Below the pieces are notes generated by a model. The model was not told the origin of the DNA, did no database searches, and worked only from the letters and a program-made list of their open reading frames with translations. From Aminobacterium sp. MB27-C1 (lineage in GTDB: Bacteria > Synergistota > Synergistia > Synergistales > Aminobacteriaceae), in assembly GCF_030908405.1 (NCBI RefSeq), contig NZ_CP133089.1:2046001-2110000 (forward strand): DNA of 64,000 bases, given 5' to 3'. Shown here piece by piece: positions 27,630 through 35,590 of this stretch. The translations under genes were made by a program, and so were the position numbers. How positions within the stretch are numbered: position 1 is the first letter of the stretch; each line of letters opens with the position of its first letter.

Positions 27630-28046
27630 CTATTCGAGAGACTCTTCGTCTTCTGCAAGATCCTTAAGAGTTGTTGACATTAAAACCTCATCCATACTCT
27701 CTCGAAGCCTGACCCAAAGTTTACGAGCCGGGCATACTCCTTCACGCAAGCATTCTGTTCCTTCCAGACAATCTGCTATTTGAATTGGTCCTTCAAGAAC
27801 TTCGACTATTTCTGAAATTGTTATTTCTTCAGGGGAGCGGCTCAAAAGATAACCGCCTTGAGGGCCACGAATGCTCTCTATCAATCCTTGCCGTCTCAGT
27901 TTCAAAAAGAGCTGCTCAAGATATCGCTCTGAAATATGTTCCCTTGACGCTATATCGACAATACTTAAAGGTGTACGCCCATTATATTGTCGAGCCAGCT
28001 CAATCATGGCCCGAAGACCATACCGCGTTTTAGTTGAAAGTTTCAT
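27630..28046 (-). CDS. iscR: Rrf2/IscR-type transcription regulator
   Basis: Winged-helix regulator of 138 residues. The N-terminal HTH is KLSTKTRYGLRAMIELA through RGPQGGY. Three Cys spaced CX5CX5C (DCLEGTECLREGVC, near residue 88) match the [2Fe-2S] ligands of IscR. AGGTGG lies 6 nt before the ATG at 28046. It heads the isc operon and probably represses it when its cluster is occupied. Confidence 0.9.
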   Translation of the reverse strand: MKLSTKTRYGLRAMIELARQYNGRTPLSIVDIASREHISERYLEQLFLKLRRQGLIESIRGPQGGYLLSRSPEEITISEIVEVLEGPIQIADCLEGTECLREGVCPARKLWVRLRESMDEVLMSTTLKDLAEDEESLE

Positions 28047-28084
28047 ACGATTCCACCTACTTTTTCTCAACTTCTACATAGGTA

Positions 28085-28113
28085 TTCATACTATACCCTA
28101 CTAGATTTGTCAA
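28085..28113 (-). promoter_or_regulatory. Promoter of the isc operon
   Basis: On the minus strand TTGACA (28108-28113), 17 nt, TATGAA (28085-28090). A degenerate inverted repeat at 28093-28117 (ATTCTTGAC and GTAGGGTAT) covers the -35 and spacer, a fitting site for autorepression by the Rrf2-type regulator. Confidence 0.55.
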
Positions 28114-28197
28114 GAATAAACAGCTCTATATTTGCAATCTATGTCTCGAAAATAGATAATGATATAAATAGAGAAACAGATAAAAGGAGGAAAGCAC

Positions 28198-28479
28198 ATG
28201 ATACTTCGTTTACATGCTTTTCTTATGTACGTTGCAGGGCAAAGAGAATTTTCTATAAAAGCCCCTGCTACTGTGAAAGAACTTTTAGAAAAACTCTCTG
28301 CCGAATATGGAGAAAAATTTGATAAATGGATCTGGTCGGAAGAAGAAGATGGCAAAAAACTCATGATGGGCACTATTATCATGGTCAATGGCAAACACAT
28401 AGCTCATCTTAATGGGATTGACACTGCCCTTTGTGATGATGACGTCGTTAATATTTTTCCACCTGTCGGAGGCGGCTAA
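28198..28479 (+). CDS. MoaD/ThiS-like sulfur carrier
   Basis: A 93-residue beta-grasp protein that ends in FPPVGGG, the C-terminal Gly-Gly needed for adenylation and thiocarboxylation. GGAGG precedes the ATG. It is divergent from the isc-thiF operon and 23 nt upstream of an aminotransferase. It may feed molybdopterin synthesis (needed for the AOR), thiamine, or another sulfur transfer. Confidence 0.85.
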   Translation: MILRLHAFLMYVAGQREFSIKAPATVKELLEKLSAEYGEKFDKWIWSEEEDGKKLMMGTIIMVNGKHIAHLNGIDTALCDDDVVNIFPPVGGG

Positions 28480-28502
28480 AATAAGGTAAGGAGGAAAAGC
28501 AC

Positions 28503-29624
28503 ATGAAACTTCCAGCTTTTGAACTTGAACGATACTTCGCCCGCTACGAATTTAAAACCGAATTTAACCTTTGCCCATCGGATTGTGAAAGTTTTTCTCT
28601 CTCAGAACTCTTGAGTATGGCTGATGATGAAAGCCGTACTCTTTGGGAAAATCTACGGTTGGAATACACAGAATCGCAAGGGCTTCCTCTGCTGAGAAAA
28701 GAAATAGCATCCCTCTACACTGGCCTTTCGAGCGAAAATATATTGCTTGCTGTTCCCGAAGAGGGAATCTTTCTAGCCTTTAACAGTATACTAGAACCTC
28801 ACGATCATATTATTGCCCTTACACCAGCCTATCAGTCTCTTTATTCCATTCCAGAAAGCATGGGATGTACAGTAACTTCCTGGCCTGTCAGAGAAGAAAA
28901 GGGAGAATGGACTATAGATATAGATGGACTTGAAGCTCTTATCAGGCCAACAACTAAAATGATTGTTGTAAATTTTCCCCACAACCCAACAGGATATATG
29001 CCGACTGAGAAGGATTTTTTAAAAATAATTGATATTGCATCTCATCATGACCTCTACCTTTTCTCAGACGAAATGTACCGCTTTTTAGAGTTTGATGAAG
29101 CTTCCCGCCTTCCTTCTCCTTGTACCCTCTACGAGAAAGCCATTACGTTGGGCGGACTTTCGAAAGCTTTCGGCCTTCCAGGTTTGCGTATGGGATGGTT
29201 GGCCAGTCAAAACTCCACATTCCTTAATATATGTGCTCAGCTTAAGGATTACACAACTATCTGTGCAAGCTCCCCGGCAGAAATTCTTTCTCTTATAGGG
29301 TTGCGAAACAAAGAAAGAATTCTGCATCGAAACAGAACTCTTCTTGCCAAGAATCTTAAAGAAGTAGAAAAACTTTTTAGCGAATATGGGAATTTATTGC
29401 ACTGGACACCGCCAAAAGGCGGTTCTATCGCCTATCCTGAATTGAAAAGTGATATTTCTATTGAAACCTTCTGCCAAAAAGCTATTGAGCAATATGGAGT
29501 TATGATCTTGCCAGGCACTGTATTCGGCTCAGTAGAAAATCGGTTCAGAGTCGGTTTTGGACGGGCATCTTTTTCTGAGGCGTTGAAACAGTTTGCAGTC
29601 TTTCTGAAGAACTGGAAAGGGTAA
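28503..29624 (+). CDS. Class I/II PLP aminotransferase
   Basis: Fold-type I aminotransferase of 373 residues. VNFPHNPTGY holds the NPTG motif; FSDEMYR the PLP-contact Asp/Tyr; GGLSKAFGLPGLRMGW the Schiff-base Lys; and FRVGFGR the substrate-carboxylate Arg. Substrate unknown; the family also contains C-S lyases. It probably shares a transcript with the MoaD-like gene. Confidence 0.85.
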   Translation: MKLPAFELERYFARYEFKTEFNLCPSDCESFSLSELLSMADDESRTLWENLRLEYTESQGLPLLRKEIASLYTGLSSENILLAVPEEGIFLAFNSILEPHDHIIALTPAYQSLYSIPESMGCTVTSWPVREEKGEWTIDIDGLEALIRPTTKMIVVNFPHNPTGYMPTEKDFLKIIDIASHHDLYLFSDEMYRFLEFDEASRLPSPCTLYEKAITLGGLSKAFGLPGLRMGWLASQNSTFLNICAQLKDYTTICASSPAEILSLIGLRNKERILHRNRTLLAKNLKEVEKLFSEYGNLLHWTPPKGGSIAYPELKSDISIETFCQKAIEQYGVMILPGTVFGSVENRFRVGFGRASFSEALKQFAVFLKNWKG

Positions 29625-29645
29625 ACGCTACTCAAGAGAGAAAGA

Positions 29646-29680
29646 ATCAGGAGCCTGTATTTGAACAAAAGGCTCCTGAT
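29646..29680. terminator. Hairpin between convergent aminotransferase and livF genes
   Basis: ATCAGGAGCC (29646-29655) pairs with GGCTCCTGAT (29671-29680). T-rich on both sides, so possibly bidirectional. Confidence 0.65.
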
Positions 29681-29696
29681 CTTTATACGTACTCGC

Positions 29697-30440
29697 CTAC
29701 AATAGACCCTTTTTTCGCCCTGTTCCGAGATAAGCATCCCGAATATCAGCGCTATTCAAAAGATCTTCAGAAATTCCTGTCATAACGATATTGCCTGTTT
29801 GTAAAACGTAGCCTCTGTGAGAGAGCAACAACGCCTGACGAGCATTCTGCTCTACCAAGAGGATAGTTACTCCTTCAGAATTTATTCGCCGAAGCTCCTT
29901 AAAAATATCTTTAATAATGATTGGAGCCAGCCCTAAAGAAGGTTCGTCAAGCAATAAAAGACGAGGCCTCGACATGAGAGCCCTGCCAATAGCAAGCATC
30001 TGCTGTTCTCCTCCAGAAAGAGTTCCAGCATACTGATTCTGCCTCTCCTCTAAGCGAGGAAAGAGAGAGTAGACCCATTCGAGGTCTTCTTGCACTTTAT
30101 TGGAATCCTTGCGGGGGAAAGCTCCCATCATCAGGTTTTCGTACACACTTAGCGGCGCAAAGACCCGCCGCCCCTCAGGAACAAGGGAAATGCCCTGTTT
30201 CACCACATCGTAACTTCGCTGAGCTAAAGGAATGCCATTAAAAAAGACATTTCCCTTCTCTCTATGAACCTCTGCCATAAGAGCGTTCATTAATGTGGAT
30301 TTACCTGCTCCATTAGCACCAATGACACATACAATTTCACCTTCGTACACTTGAAGAGAAACGCCACGAAGAGCTCGTATTGCACCGTAACTGACATGCA
30401 AATTCTGTACATTCAGCAAGGCTTGTTTTTCGTCGCTCAT
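29697..30440 (-). CDS. livF: Branched-chain amino acid ABC transporter ATP-binding protein
   Basis: ABC ATPase of 247 residues: Walker A GANGAGKST, signature LSGGEQQ, Walker B LLLDEPSLGL, H-loop near VEQNARQ, as in LivF. Its start overlaps the end of livG by 4 nt. Last gene of livKHMGF. Confidence 0.93.
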   Translation of the reverse strand: MSDEKQALLNVQNLHVSYGAIRALRGVSLQVYEGEIVCVIGANGAGKSTLMNALMAEVHREKGNVFFNGIPLAQRSYDVVKQGISLVPEGRRVFAPLSVYENLMMGAFPRKDSNKVQEDLEWVYSLFPRLEERQNQYAGTLSGGEQQMLAIGRALMSRPRLLLLDEPSLGLAPIIIKDIFKELRRINSEGVTILLVEQNARQALLLSHRGYVLQTGNIVMTGISEDLLNSADIRDAYLGTGRKKGLL

Positions 30441-31210
30441 TCCTCGTCCTCCTCTCCAAGGTAGGCTTTCAACACTTCTGGGTTATTTTGTATTTCTTCA
30501 GGAGTTCCCTCTGCTATCTTCGCCCCGAAATTCATACAGATTATACGAGGACAAATTTCCATAACGAGATCCATATGATGTTCAATAACTAAAATAGCGA
30601 GCTGAAACTCTCTGTGAATTGTCTGAATCAATTCGTTCAATCCCAAAACTTCTTCTGGATTCATTCCTGCAGCTGGCTCGTCAAGAAGTAACAAGCGCGG
30701 TTCCAAGGCCAGGGCTCGTGCTATCTCCAGACGGCGCTGATATCCATAAGGCAACGTTCCGGCAGGTTGAAGAGCTCGGTCAGCAAGGCCGACACGGCTG
30801 AGCAACTCCATACTTTGATCTCGTATAAATGTTTCTTTCGTTCGCCAACGTCCAAAGTGAGAAACAGCTTCCAAAAAGGAATAAGCCTCGTGCTGCTGCG
30901 TTGCTGTCATCACATTTTCAAGAACAGACGACCTCGGGAAAAGCCGTAAATTTTGAAAGGTTCGCGCGATTCCCCTTCTGATAACTTGATATGTTTTCAG
31001 AACTGATATATCTTCTCCGTCGAAAAAGATTCGTCCTCTATCAGGCGAATACACACCGGTAATAACGTTGAAAACTGTCGTTTTTCCAGCACCATTGGGA
31101 CCAATTAAACCAACAACCTCTTTTTCGCTCAAAGCAAAGCTCATATTCTGAACAGCATGAACACCACCAAAAAACTTATCGACGTCTTTAAGTTCAAGCA
31201 GTGCCGCCAT
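30437..31210 (-). CDS. livG: Branched-chain amino acid ABC transporter ATP-binding protein
   Basis: ABC ATPase of 257 residues: GPNGAGKTT, signature-like LPYGYQRRLEIARAL, Walker B LLLDEPAAGMN, H-loop VIEHHMDLVM. The frame is open to 31252, but the ATG at 31210 has AGGAGG 7 nt upstream and begins the family-typical sequence. It overlaps livM by 17 nt. Confidence 0.93.
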   Translation of the reverse strand: MAALLELKDVDKFFGGVHAVQNMSFALSEKEVVGLIGPNGAGKTTVFNVITGVYSPDRGRIFFDGEDISVLKTYQVIRRGIARTFQNLRLFPRSSVLENVMTATQQHEAYSFLEAVSHFGRWRTKETFIRDQSMELLSRVGLADRALQPAGTLPYGYQRRLEIARALALEPRLLLLDEPAAGMNPEEVLGLNELIQTIHREFQLAILVIEHHMDLVMEICPRIICMNFGAKIAEGTPEEIQNNPEVLKAYLGEEDEE

Positions 31211-32060
31211 GGTCTTTCCTCCTAAAAACCTTCTTCGCCAGCCATCTGCCATCTAAACCGCCCATAATTCCCTCAGGGCGAAGAACCATGATAATGACAA
31301 GAACGGCTCCGTAGATAAGCATTCGATATTGGGAAATAGGTCTGAAAAGCTCTGTAACCAGAGTTATAATGAGAGTTCCCACCAACGTTCCCACCATAGA
31401 CCCAAGACCGCCAAAAACGACCACTGCCGTTAATTCCGTGGATTTAAGCATATCAAACATAATCGGCTGGATAAAAGAAAGGAATCCTGCGAGCAATGCC
31501 CCTGCCACACCACAATAAAATGCTGAAATAACCAGACTCAACACTCTGAGTCTCGCCGTATGAAAACCAAGCAGTGACGCAGCCATATAGTCATCACGAC
31601 ATGCTTTGAACGACCTGCCGTAATGACTATTAATAAGATTGAACATGCAAAGCCCCATTATTACGAAAAAAGAGAGAGCCACCGGTAATGTTGTATAAGG
31701 TTCGATTCCCGGGTATCCTCTCGCACCTCGGGTTAGAGACTGCCAATTTTCGAGAATGAGACGAATAGCCTCTCCCAAGCCAATAGATGCTATGGCAAAA
31801 TAATCTCCCATCAGACGAAGAGTGGGAACACCGATGCCATATGCAACAATAACAGCAACCCCACCACCTAATAAAACAGCAGGGAGCCAATGAATTCCAT
31901 ACTGTACTGTGAGAATAGCAGACGTATAGGCTCCTAAAGCCATATATGCCGCATGTCCCAACGTAAAGATACCGGTAAATCCAGTAAGGAGAGATACCCC
32001 CATTGCCGCAATAGCATTAATACAAAGAAGTGTAATAATTCCCTCTGTATAGCCAGACAT
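31194..32060 (-). CDS. livM: Branched-chain amino acid ABC transporter permease
   Basis: Polytopic permease of the LivM type (GFTGIFTLGHAAYMALGAYTSA; GAVLVIIMVLRPEG at the end). A GTG at 32069 or the ATG at 32060 can start it; AGGTG lies 6 nt before the ATG, and overlaps the livH stop, so I chose the ATG. Confidence 0.9.
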   Translation of the reverse strand: MSGYTEGIITLLCINAIAAMGVSLLTGFTGIFTLGHAAYMALGAYTSAILTVQYGIHWLPAVLLGGGVAVIVAYGIGVPTLRLMGDYFAIASIGLGEAIRLILENWQSLTRGARGYPGIEPYTTLPVALSFFVIMGLCMFNLINSHYGRSFKACRDDYMAASLLGFHTARLRVLSLVISAFYCGVAGALLAGFLSFIQPIMFDMLKSTELTAVVVFGGLGSMVGTLVGTLIITLVTELFRPISQYRMLIYGAVLVIIMVLRPEGIMGGLDGRWLAKKVFRRKDHGGTA

Positions 32061-32069
32061 GGGAAGCAC

Positions 32070-32951
32070 CTATATCTTTTCGCTCATCTGCTTGCCAAAA
32101 AGGCCCGTCGGCTTGATGAGCAAAGTAATTACCAACAATGAAAAGACCACTAAATCCCGCATTTGGCTCGAAATAAAACCAGCCGCCAGCATTTCTGCCA
32201 GCCCAAGAATCAAACTGCCGACAACCGCCCCAGGCAGAGAACCCAATCCCCCAATGACGGCCGCCACAAACGCCTTGATGGTAATAACCCCCAGCTGAGG
32301 ATAGAGGGTATAGCGAACTGAAAGAAAAATTCCACCAATAGCAGCTAAAGCTCCTGCTGTGAAAAAGACAATGGCGATAAGCAAATTTACATTAACCCCC
32401 ATAAGACCGGCTGTTCGCAAATCACACGCAGCCGCTCGAATGGCAAGTCCCCACTTTGTTCGCGAGAGGAAAAGCTGAAGGCATCCGAGAGCAACAAGGG
32501 CTACAACAAAAGAAAGAAGGTCAAAAGCACTTGTTGTGGCAATATTGAAGATCTGAACAGGATGAGTGGGAATAACCGGTGGCAAGGCTCTGAAACGCCC
32601 ACCAGCAACAATAACAAAAATATTTTCTATGACGATACTCATTCCCATCGATGCAATAAGAAGATATAAGGTTACATTCGTTCGTTCTCGAATAGGCTTA
32701 TAAGCTATTCGTTCTGTTAAAACAGCCGCAATGCCTGCCCCCACAAGGGAGAGGAGGGATGCCATCCAAATATTCAACCCCATTGTCTTCAATGCGACAT
32801 AACAAATATATCCTCCAATAACAAGAAAACCACCGTGGGCAAAATTAGAAAAAAGCAAAATAGAATAAACTAATGAATAGCCAACAGCAATGAGGGCATA
32901 TACTGATCCAAGAGAAAGTCCGTTAATAACCTGTTGCAAAAAAGTGGCCAC
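32070..32951 (-). CDS. livH: Branched-chain amino acid ABC transporter permease
   Basis: Permease of the LivH type (NGLSLGSVYALIAVGYSLVY; FSNFAHGG; AVIGGLGSLPGAVVG near the C-terminus). GTG at 32963 and GTG at 32951 are both possible; the latter has GAGGTGA at proper spacing and gives the usual N-terminus. Confidence 0.9.
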   Translation of the reverse strand: MATFLQQVINGLSLGSVYALIAVGYSLVYSILLFSNFAHGGFLVIGGYICYVALKTMGLNIWMASLLSLVGAGIAAVLTERIAYKPIRERTNVTLYLLIASMGMSIVIENIFVIVAGGRFRALPPVIPTHPVQIFNIATTSAFDLLSFVVALVALGCLQLFLSRTKWGLAIRAAACDLRTAGLMGVNVNLLIAIVFFTAGALAAIGGIFLSVRYTLYPQLGVITIKAFVAAVIGGLGSLPGAVVGSLILGLAEMLAAGFISSQMRDLVVFSLLVITLLIKPTGLFGKQMSEKI

Positions 32952-32978
32952 AGATGATCTCACCTCTTTCCTGAGGAT

Positions 32979-33005
32979 GGGGGCAGATTGTCGATTTCTG
33001 CCCCC
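32979..33005 (-). promoter_or_regulatory. Hairpin between livK and livH without T-tract
   Basis: GGGGGCAGA / TCTGCCCCC stem, no T run on the minus strand. Such a hairpin can shield the livK message end and reduce expression of the permease genes compared with the binding protein; function inferred. Confidence 0.55.
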
Positions 33006-33028
33006 TCAAATTTGACCGATCAACAAAC

Positions 33029-34204
33029 CTACGGCTTGATTTTCTTGTAAAACTGTCCTTTGCCGTCTTTAGCGACTAACACGACGCCATCTTTATCTTT
33101 GGGAGTATTATTTTCAGGATCAACTGTAATTGTGGCATGGTGAAGTTTAAGATTTGTAGTTGAAGCAAGTGCATCTCGAATGGCTTTAGGATCGTCGCTT
33201 CCGGCACGACCGATAGCATCGACAAGCCAATAAATGGAATCGTACCCTAAAACTCCATTTACGAACTCTTTGCATTCATCGTTCCATTTCTCTTTATAGG
33301 CCTGGAAAAAGGGTTGCATCGCAGGGTCTTCCGGAGCAACGTGATTGATCCAATAAGAATTCTCCATAGCATCTCCGGCAATCTCCCACATAAATTCGCC
33401 GTACCCATCGCCACCGACAAAGATAATGTCGTCCATACCGAGTTCCCGAGCCTGTTTCATAATAAGAGCCATCTCTTTACCCATATTGGGAAGGATTAAT
33501 ACATCGGCTTTTTTATCCCGAATCTCTGTAAGCTGAGCTCTGAAGTCTACGTCTTGCCCGCCTCTGAAACCAAGATCAGCTACGACCTTTCCGCCATATT
33601 CCCCGTAACTCTTCATAAAAAACTCTCTAAGGCCATGAGAGTAATCGTTACCCACATCATAAAGTATGGCTGCATTCATTCTCTGAAGTTCTTTCGCTGC
33701 AAAATAGGCTATAAGCTTGCCCTGGTAGGGATCTGTAAAACAAATTCTGAAAGAGAAGGGACGTACTTTACCTTTTTCATCTACTGTAACCAATGGGTTT
33801 GTAGAAACAGTTCCTATTTGGGATACCCCGTATCGATTAACCAAGGGTGCTGTTGCAATATTGATTCCACTTCCATTCGCGCCAACAATAGCAACAACCT
33901 TGTCTTCTTCGATCATTCGCCTGACAGCATTCACTGCATCTTCGGCCCGTGTTCTGAAATCATAAACTATAAGCTCAATCTGTCTTCCCAGAACGCCACC
34001 CTTTGCATTCAGCTCATCGACAGCCAAACGAGCAGATTTCTCTTCTGTCTGCCCATAGGCAGCCCAGTCTCCTGTAAGTGCTGCCAAATATCCGATCTTA
34101 ACAGGCTTTTCCTGTGCCAATGCTGAGGTAACACCAAGAACTCCGATAAGAAGGGACACTATTAAAAAACATATCGCCCCACGCCACCTCTTTCCTCTCT
34201 TCAC
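33029..34204 (-). CDS. livK: Periplasmic branched-chain amino acid binding protein
   Basis: Receptor of the Leu/Ile/Val ABC transporter. A signal peptide (residues 1-30, ...SALAQ) precedes a periplasmic-binding-protein type I fold that starts VKIGYLAALTGDWAAYG; NGSGINIATAPLVNRYGV is the ligand loop. Start GTG at 34204 behind AGGAGG. First gene of livKHMGF. The real ligand may be another amino acid. Confidence 0.92.
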   Translation of the reverse strand: MKRGKRWRGAICFLIVSLLIGVLGVTSALAQEKPVKIGYLAALTGDWAAYGQTEEKSARLAVDELNAKGGVLGRQIELIVYDFRTRAEDAVNAVRRMIEEDKVVAIVGANGSGINIATAPLVNRYGVSQIGTVSTNPLVTVDEKGKVRPFSFRICFTDPYQGKLIAYFAAKELQRMNAAILYDVGNDYSHGLREFFMKSYGEYGGKVVADLGFRGGQDVDFRAQLTEIRDKKADVLILPNMGKEMALIMKQARELGMDDIIFVGGDGYGEFMWEIAGDAMENSYWINHVAPEDPAMQPFFQAYKEKWNDECKEFVNGVLGYDSIYWLVDAIGRAGSDDPKAIRDALASTTNLKLHHATITVDPENNTPKDKDGVVLVAKDGKGQFYKKIKP

Positions 34205-34294
34205 TACCTACCACCTCCTAAAAAGGGTTTTTATCATGATGTATAATCATTGTGATCATTGTACAGAGAAAGCCGCAAGTAATGCAATTAAAAA

Positions 34295-34323
34295 TTGTAG
34301 CAATTTTATTTATTTTATATAAA
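34295..34323 (+). promoter_or_regulatory. Promoter of the ornithine cyclodeaminase homologue
   Basis: TTGTAG, 17 nt, TATAAA, about 20 nt before the ATG at 34343, in the divergent gap with livK. Confidence 0.45.
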
Positions 34324-34342
34324 TTCATAGGGGGAGAGTCAT

Positions 34343-35431
34343 ATGGCTTTTCAATTGCCAACATATATGGAACCGGACTTCGACAAAGAACCCTTTCTTT
34401 CTGCACCAAATGCCGAAGTGAACGAGGTTGTTATAGAAGGCGTTGCGCCTGCCAACTATCACGCCCTATCTATCTACCCCGAATATTTCAAAATCGATGG
34501 CCAATGGGTTCTCATAAGCGAGAGTCGAATGGATTGTGTTCCTGTAATACGAGACGAAAATACTGTGGAAGCCGTAGAATTTAGAAATCTGAAAGTCGGA
34601 GACCGTGTTGTTGTTGGACGTACTGAGAATGGTAGCGATGGGATATACCTCCACGCAAACTCATTCAAAACCACACAAAAAAAATGTGATGTTTTTTCTT
34701 TCAGAACAGGGCGGTCTCGTGAAACAGCCTATTCGAGAGATTACGACACCCTTTATGAAGTATTGCGCTACGAACGGGAACATGGATATATTGTCTGGGT
34801 TCTCGGCCCTGCTGTCGTTTTTGACCACGATTCCAAGAAGGCTTTATCAGAACTTATAGAACATGGTTATGCCCATGCACTTCTCGCTGGAAACGCACTG
34901 GCCACCCATGATCTGGAAGGCAGTATGATGCAAACAGCGCTAGGGCAGGATATATACACCCAAGAGCAGCGCCCTCTCGGCCATTATAACCACCTTGATC
35001 TCATCAATACCGTGCGCCGATACGGATCTATAGAAGCATTCATAAAAGGTGAGAATATCCAAAACGGCGTTATCTATTCTGCCATTAAAAAACAGATTCC
35101 CGTTGTTCTTGCAGGCTCCATTCGCGACGATGGCCCGCTTCCACCAGTGATGGGGAATGTATACGAGGCTCAAGACGCAATGAGATTTCATACACGAAAG
35201 GCCACAACAGTTATCGCCTTGGCCACTCAGCTTCATACTATCGCCACTGGAAACATGACTCCGGCCTATACTAGAAAAGAAGGCGCCATACGCCCTGTAT
35301 TCATTTACTCTATTGACGTTTCTGAGTTTGCCGTGAATAAGCTTCGAGACAGAGGAAGTCTGTCTGTTACGCCCATAGTAACGAATGTTCAGGATTTCTT
35401 GGTTCATTTACGCAATAATCTTGTTCCTTAA
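34343..35431 (+). CDS. LOR/SDH-domain protein (TIGR00300), archaeal-type ornithine cyclodeaminase homologue
   Basis: A 362-residue member of the family first defined by the linker region of plant lysine-ketoglutarate reductase/saccharopine dehydrogenase and later found to include archaeal ornithine cyclodeaminase. Diagnostic stretches: GPAVVFDHD, LAGNALATHDLEGSMM, HYNHLDLIN, VLAGSIRDDGPLPPV, AQDAMRFH and ATQLHTIATGNMTP. It likely binds NAD. Ornithine to proline conversion would fit the convergent RocB-like gene, but activity is not proven. A short UGA-containing ORF follows 18 nt after its stop. Confidence 0.8.
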   Translation: MAFQLPTYMEPDFDKEPFLSAPNAEVNEVVIEGVAPANYHALSIYPEYFKIDGQWVLISESRMDCVPVIRDENTVEAVEFRNLKVGDRVVVGRTENGSDGIYLHANSFKTTQKKCDVFSFRTGRSRETAYSRDYDTLYEVLRYEREHGYIVWVLGPAVVFDHDSKKALSELIEHGYAHALLAGNALATHDLEGSMMQTALGQDIYTQEQRPLGHYNHLDLINTVRRYGSIEAFIKGENIQNGVIYSAIKKQIPVVLAGSIRDDGPLPPVMGNVYEAQDAMRFHTRKATTVIALATQLHTIATGNMTPAYTRKEGAIRPVFIYSIDVSEFAVNKLRDRGSLSVTPIVTNVQDFLVHLRNNLVP

Positions 35432-35449
35432 ATAAGGGGAGATTGATCT

Positions 35450-35557
35450 ATGAAGTGGAGAAAATTTCTCGCAAGTTGCCCACCCTGACTTTTTCTCTAC
35501 TTTTTCCTGGCCGTTGTGTTGGGAATTATGTACATAATACGCTTGCTAAAAAACTGA
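35450..35557 (+). CDS. Candidate small membrane selenoprotein (35 codons, in-frame UGA at codon 13)
   Basis: ATG at 35450 is preceded by AAGGGGA at 9 nt. The frame reads MKWRKFLASCPP, then TGA at 35486-35488, then a strongly hydrophobic helix LFLYFFLAVVLGIMYIIRLL and a stop at 35555. The arrangement basic N-terminus, CPP-U, membrane helix is coherent only if the TGA is read. Just downstream, 35504-35525 can form an 8-bp stem with G-U pairs and a 6-nt loop CGTTGT about 16-24 nt after the UGA, the right place and kind for a bacterial SECIS. Selenium-linked yedE and sirA-like genes lie 6 kb away. selA/B/C/D are not in the window. Alternative: decayed or random ORF. Confidence 0.55.
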
Positions 35558-35563
35558 CAAAGA

Positions 35564-35590
35564 AGGGCCTTCTTAATCGTAGAAGGCCCT
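35564..35590. terminator. Bidirectional terminator after the UGA ORF and rocB
   Basis: AGGGCCTTCT (35564-35573) pairs with AGAAGGCCCT (35581-35590). It includes the last codons of the minus-strand peptidase gene. Confidence 0.75.
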
